Of a DNA stretch of 24,088 nucleotides, positions 23,920 through 24,088 are shown piece after piece. The translations under genes were made by a program, and so were the position numbers. The stretch is from contig JAPLNJ010000623.1 in NCBI GenBank assembly GCA_026692885.1, positions 1 to 24,088 of the forward strand, read 5' to 3'. Every line of letters starts with the position of its first letter. Within the stretch, counting starts at the first letter, position 1. Origin of the DNA: Planctomycetota bacterium (GTDB taxonomy: Bacteria > Planctomycetota > Planctomycetia > Pirellulales > Pirellulaceae). Under the pieces are notes generated by a model that saw nothing but the letters and a program-made list of their open reading frames with translations, searched no databases and was not told the origin of the DNA.

Positions 23920-24088
23920 GATGTGTTGCCCCCGATGTTAGGAGCCGAACCCATGAGTGCGCCAAGATAAGCTGCTGCAAATCAGCCGGACAATCCGGCC
24001 TGGCCAAAGGCTAACCACCGGGTCAGAACAGAACTTTGCACGTAAGGAGGTAACGAATTACGCGAAGCCAGAGGGATGGCGAATGATC
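23920..24088 (+). other. nifI1-downstream spacer with a 5-codon ORF and a possible next-gene start
   Basis: A good ribosome-binding site (TTAGGAGC, spacing 8) precedes ATG at 23953, but that frame stops after MSAPR. A GTG at 23957 opens a frame that stays open to the window end without family features. A second strong ribosome-binding site, TAAGGAGGT, lies at about 24042-24050 with no ATG at the right distance; the candidate starts are ATG at 24076 and ATG at 24083. By synteny nifI2 should begin here. I cannot identify it from the few codons visible. Confidence 0.35.

Overview
The window looks like GC-rich chromosomal DNA from a member of the Planctomycetota, most likely a Pirellulales-type lineage. 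This is inferred from three things: a BBP7-family outer-membrane protein, which is essentially a planctomycete family; secreted polysaccharide-degrading enzymes beside a ThuA-like protein; and dense palindromic repeats of the kind whose chance translations (SAWER, HDAQASES and similar) litter planctomycete genomes. The genus cannot be fixed from sequence alone. The nif genes point to an anaerobic or microaerobic diazotroph, because NifH resembles the type found in anaerobes and is followed directly by the PII-like protein NifI1.

Layout. 1-1370: palindromic SAWER repeats surrounding a REP-associated (RAYT, Y1) transposase on the minus strand. 1675-2883: BBP7 protein. 2911-3158: a SAWER unit with two further palindromes nested inside it. 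3222-6446 (minus): secreted multidomain alpha-galactosidase-like enzyme. 6447-7127: several nested hairpins. 7128-8225 (minus): exported ThuA-domain protein. 8550-10459: a two-gene AAA ATPase plus HNH nuclease operon that matches the Septu (PtuA-PtuB) anti-phage architecture. 10589-12184 (minus): secreted GH44 glucanase. 12185-13295: repeats and a doubtful small ORF. 13296-18048: two overlapping sensor kinase genes. 18049-20008: repeats and two convergent small hypothetical genes. 20009-21562: nifA-like sigma-54 activator. 21858-22183 (minus): hicB with a truncated hicA. 22184-22616: nifH control region. 22617-23864: nifH and nifI1. The window ends just before the expected nifI2 and nifDK.

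How it fits together. The right end is a nitrogen-fixation regulatory unit: the NifA-like activator, a good -24/-12 sigma-54 promoter match ahead of nifH, then nifH and nifI1. NifI1, with NifI2 outside the window, should control nitrogenase activity post-translationally according to nitrogen status. The kinase pair upstream may feed into this, but nothing in the sequence ties it to nif. The left and middle parts are carbohydrate catabolism and phage defence.

The most unusual signal is not a gene. At least eight intergenic sites carry long perfect or near-perfect inverted repeats, and several are nested one inside another. One insertion can be reconstructed exactly, at the centre of a SAWER palindrome and with a 3-bp duplication. 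Two distant elements share the same outer arms but hold unrelated inner hairpins. This suggests a population of small hairpin elements that insert into the tips of other hairpins, possibly mobilised by RAYT-type enzymes.
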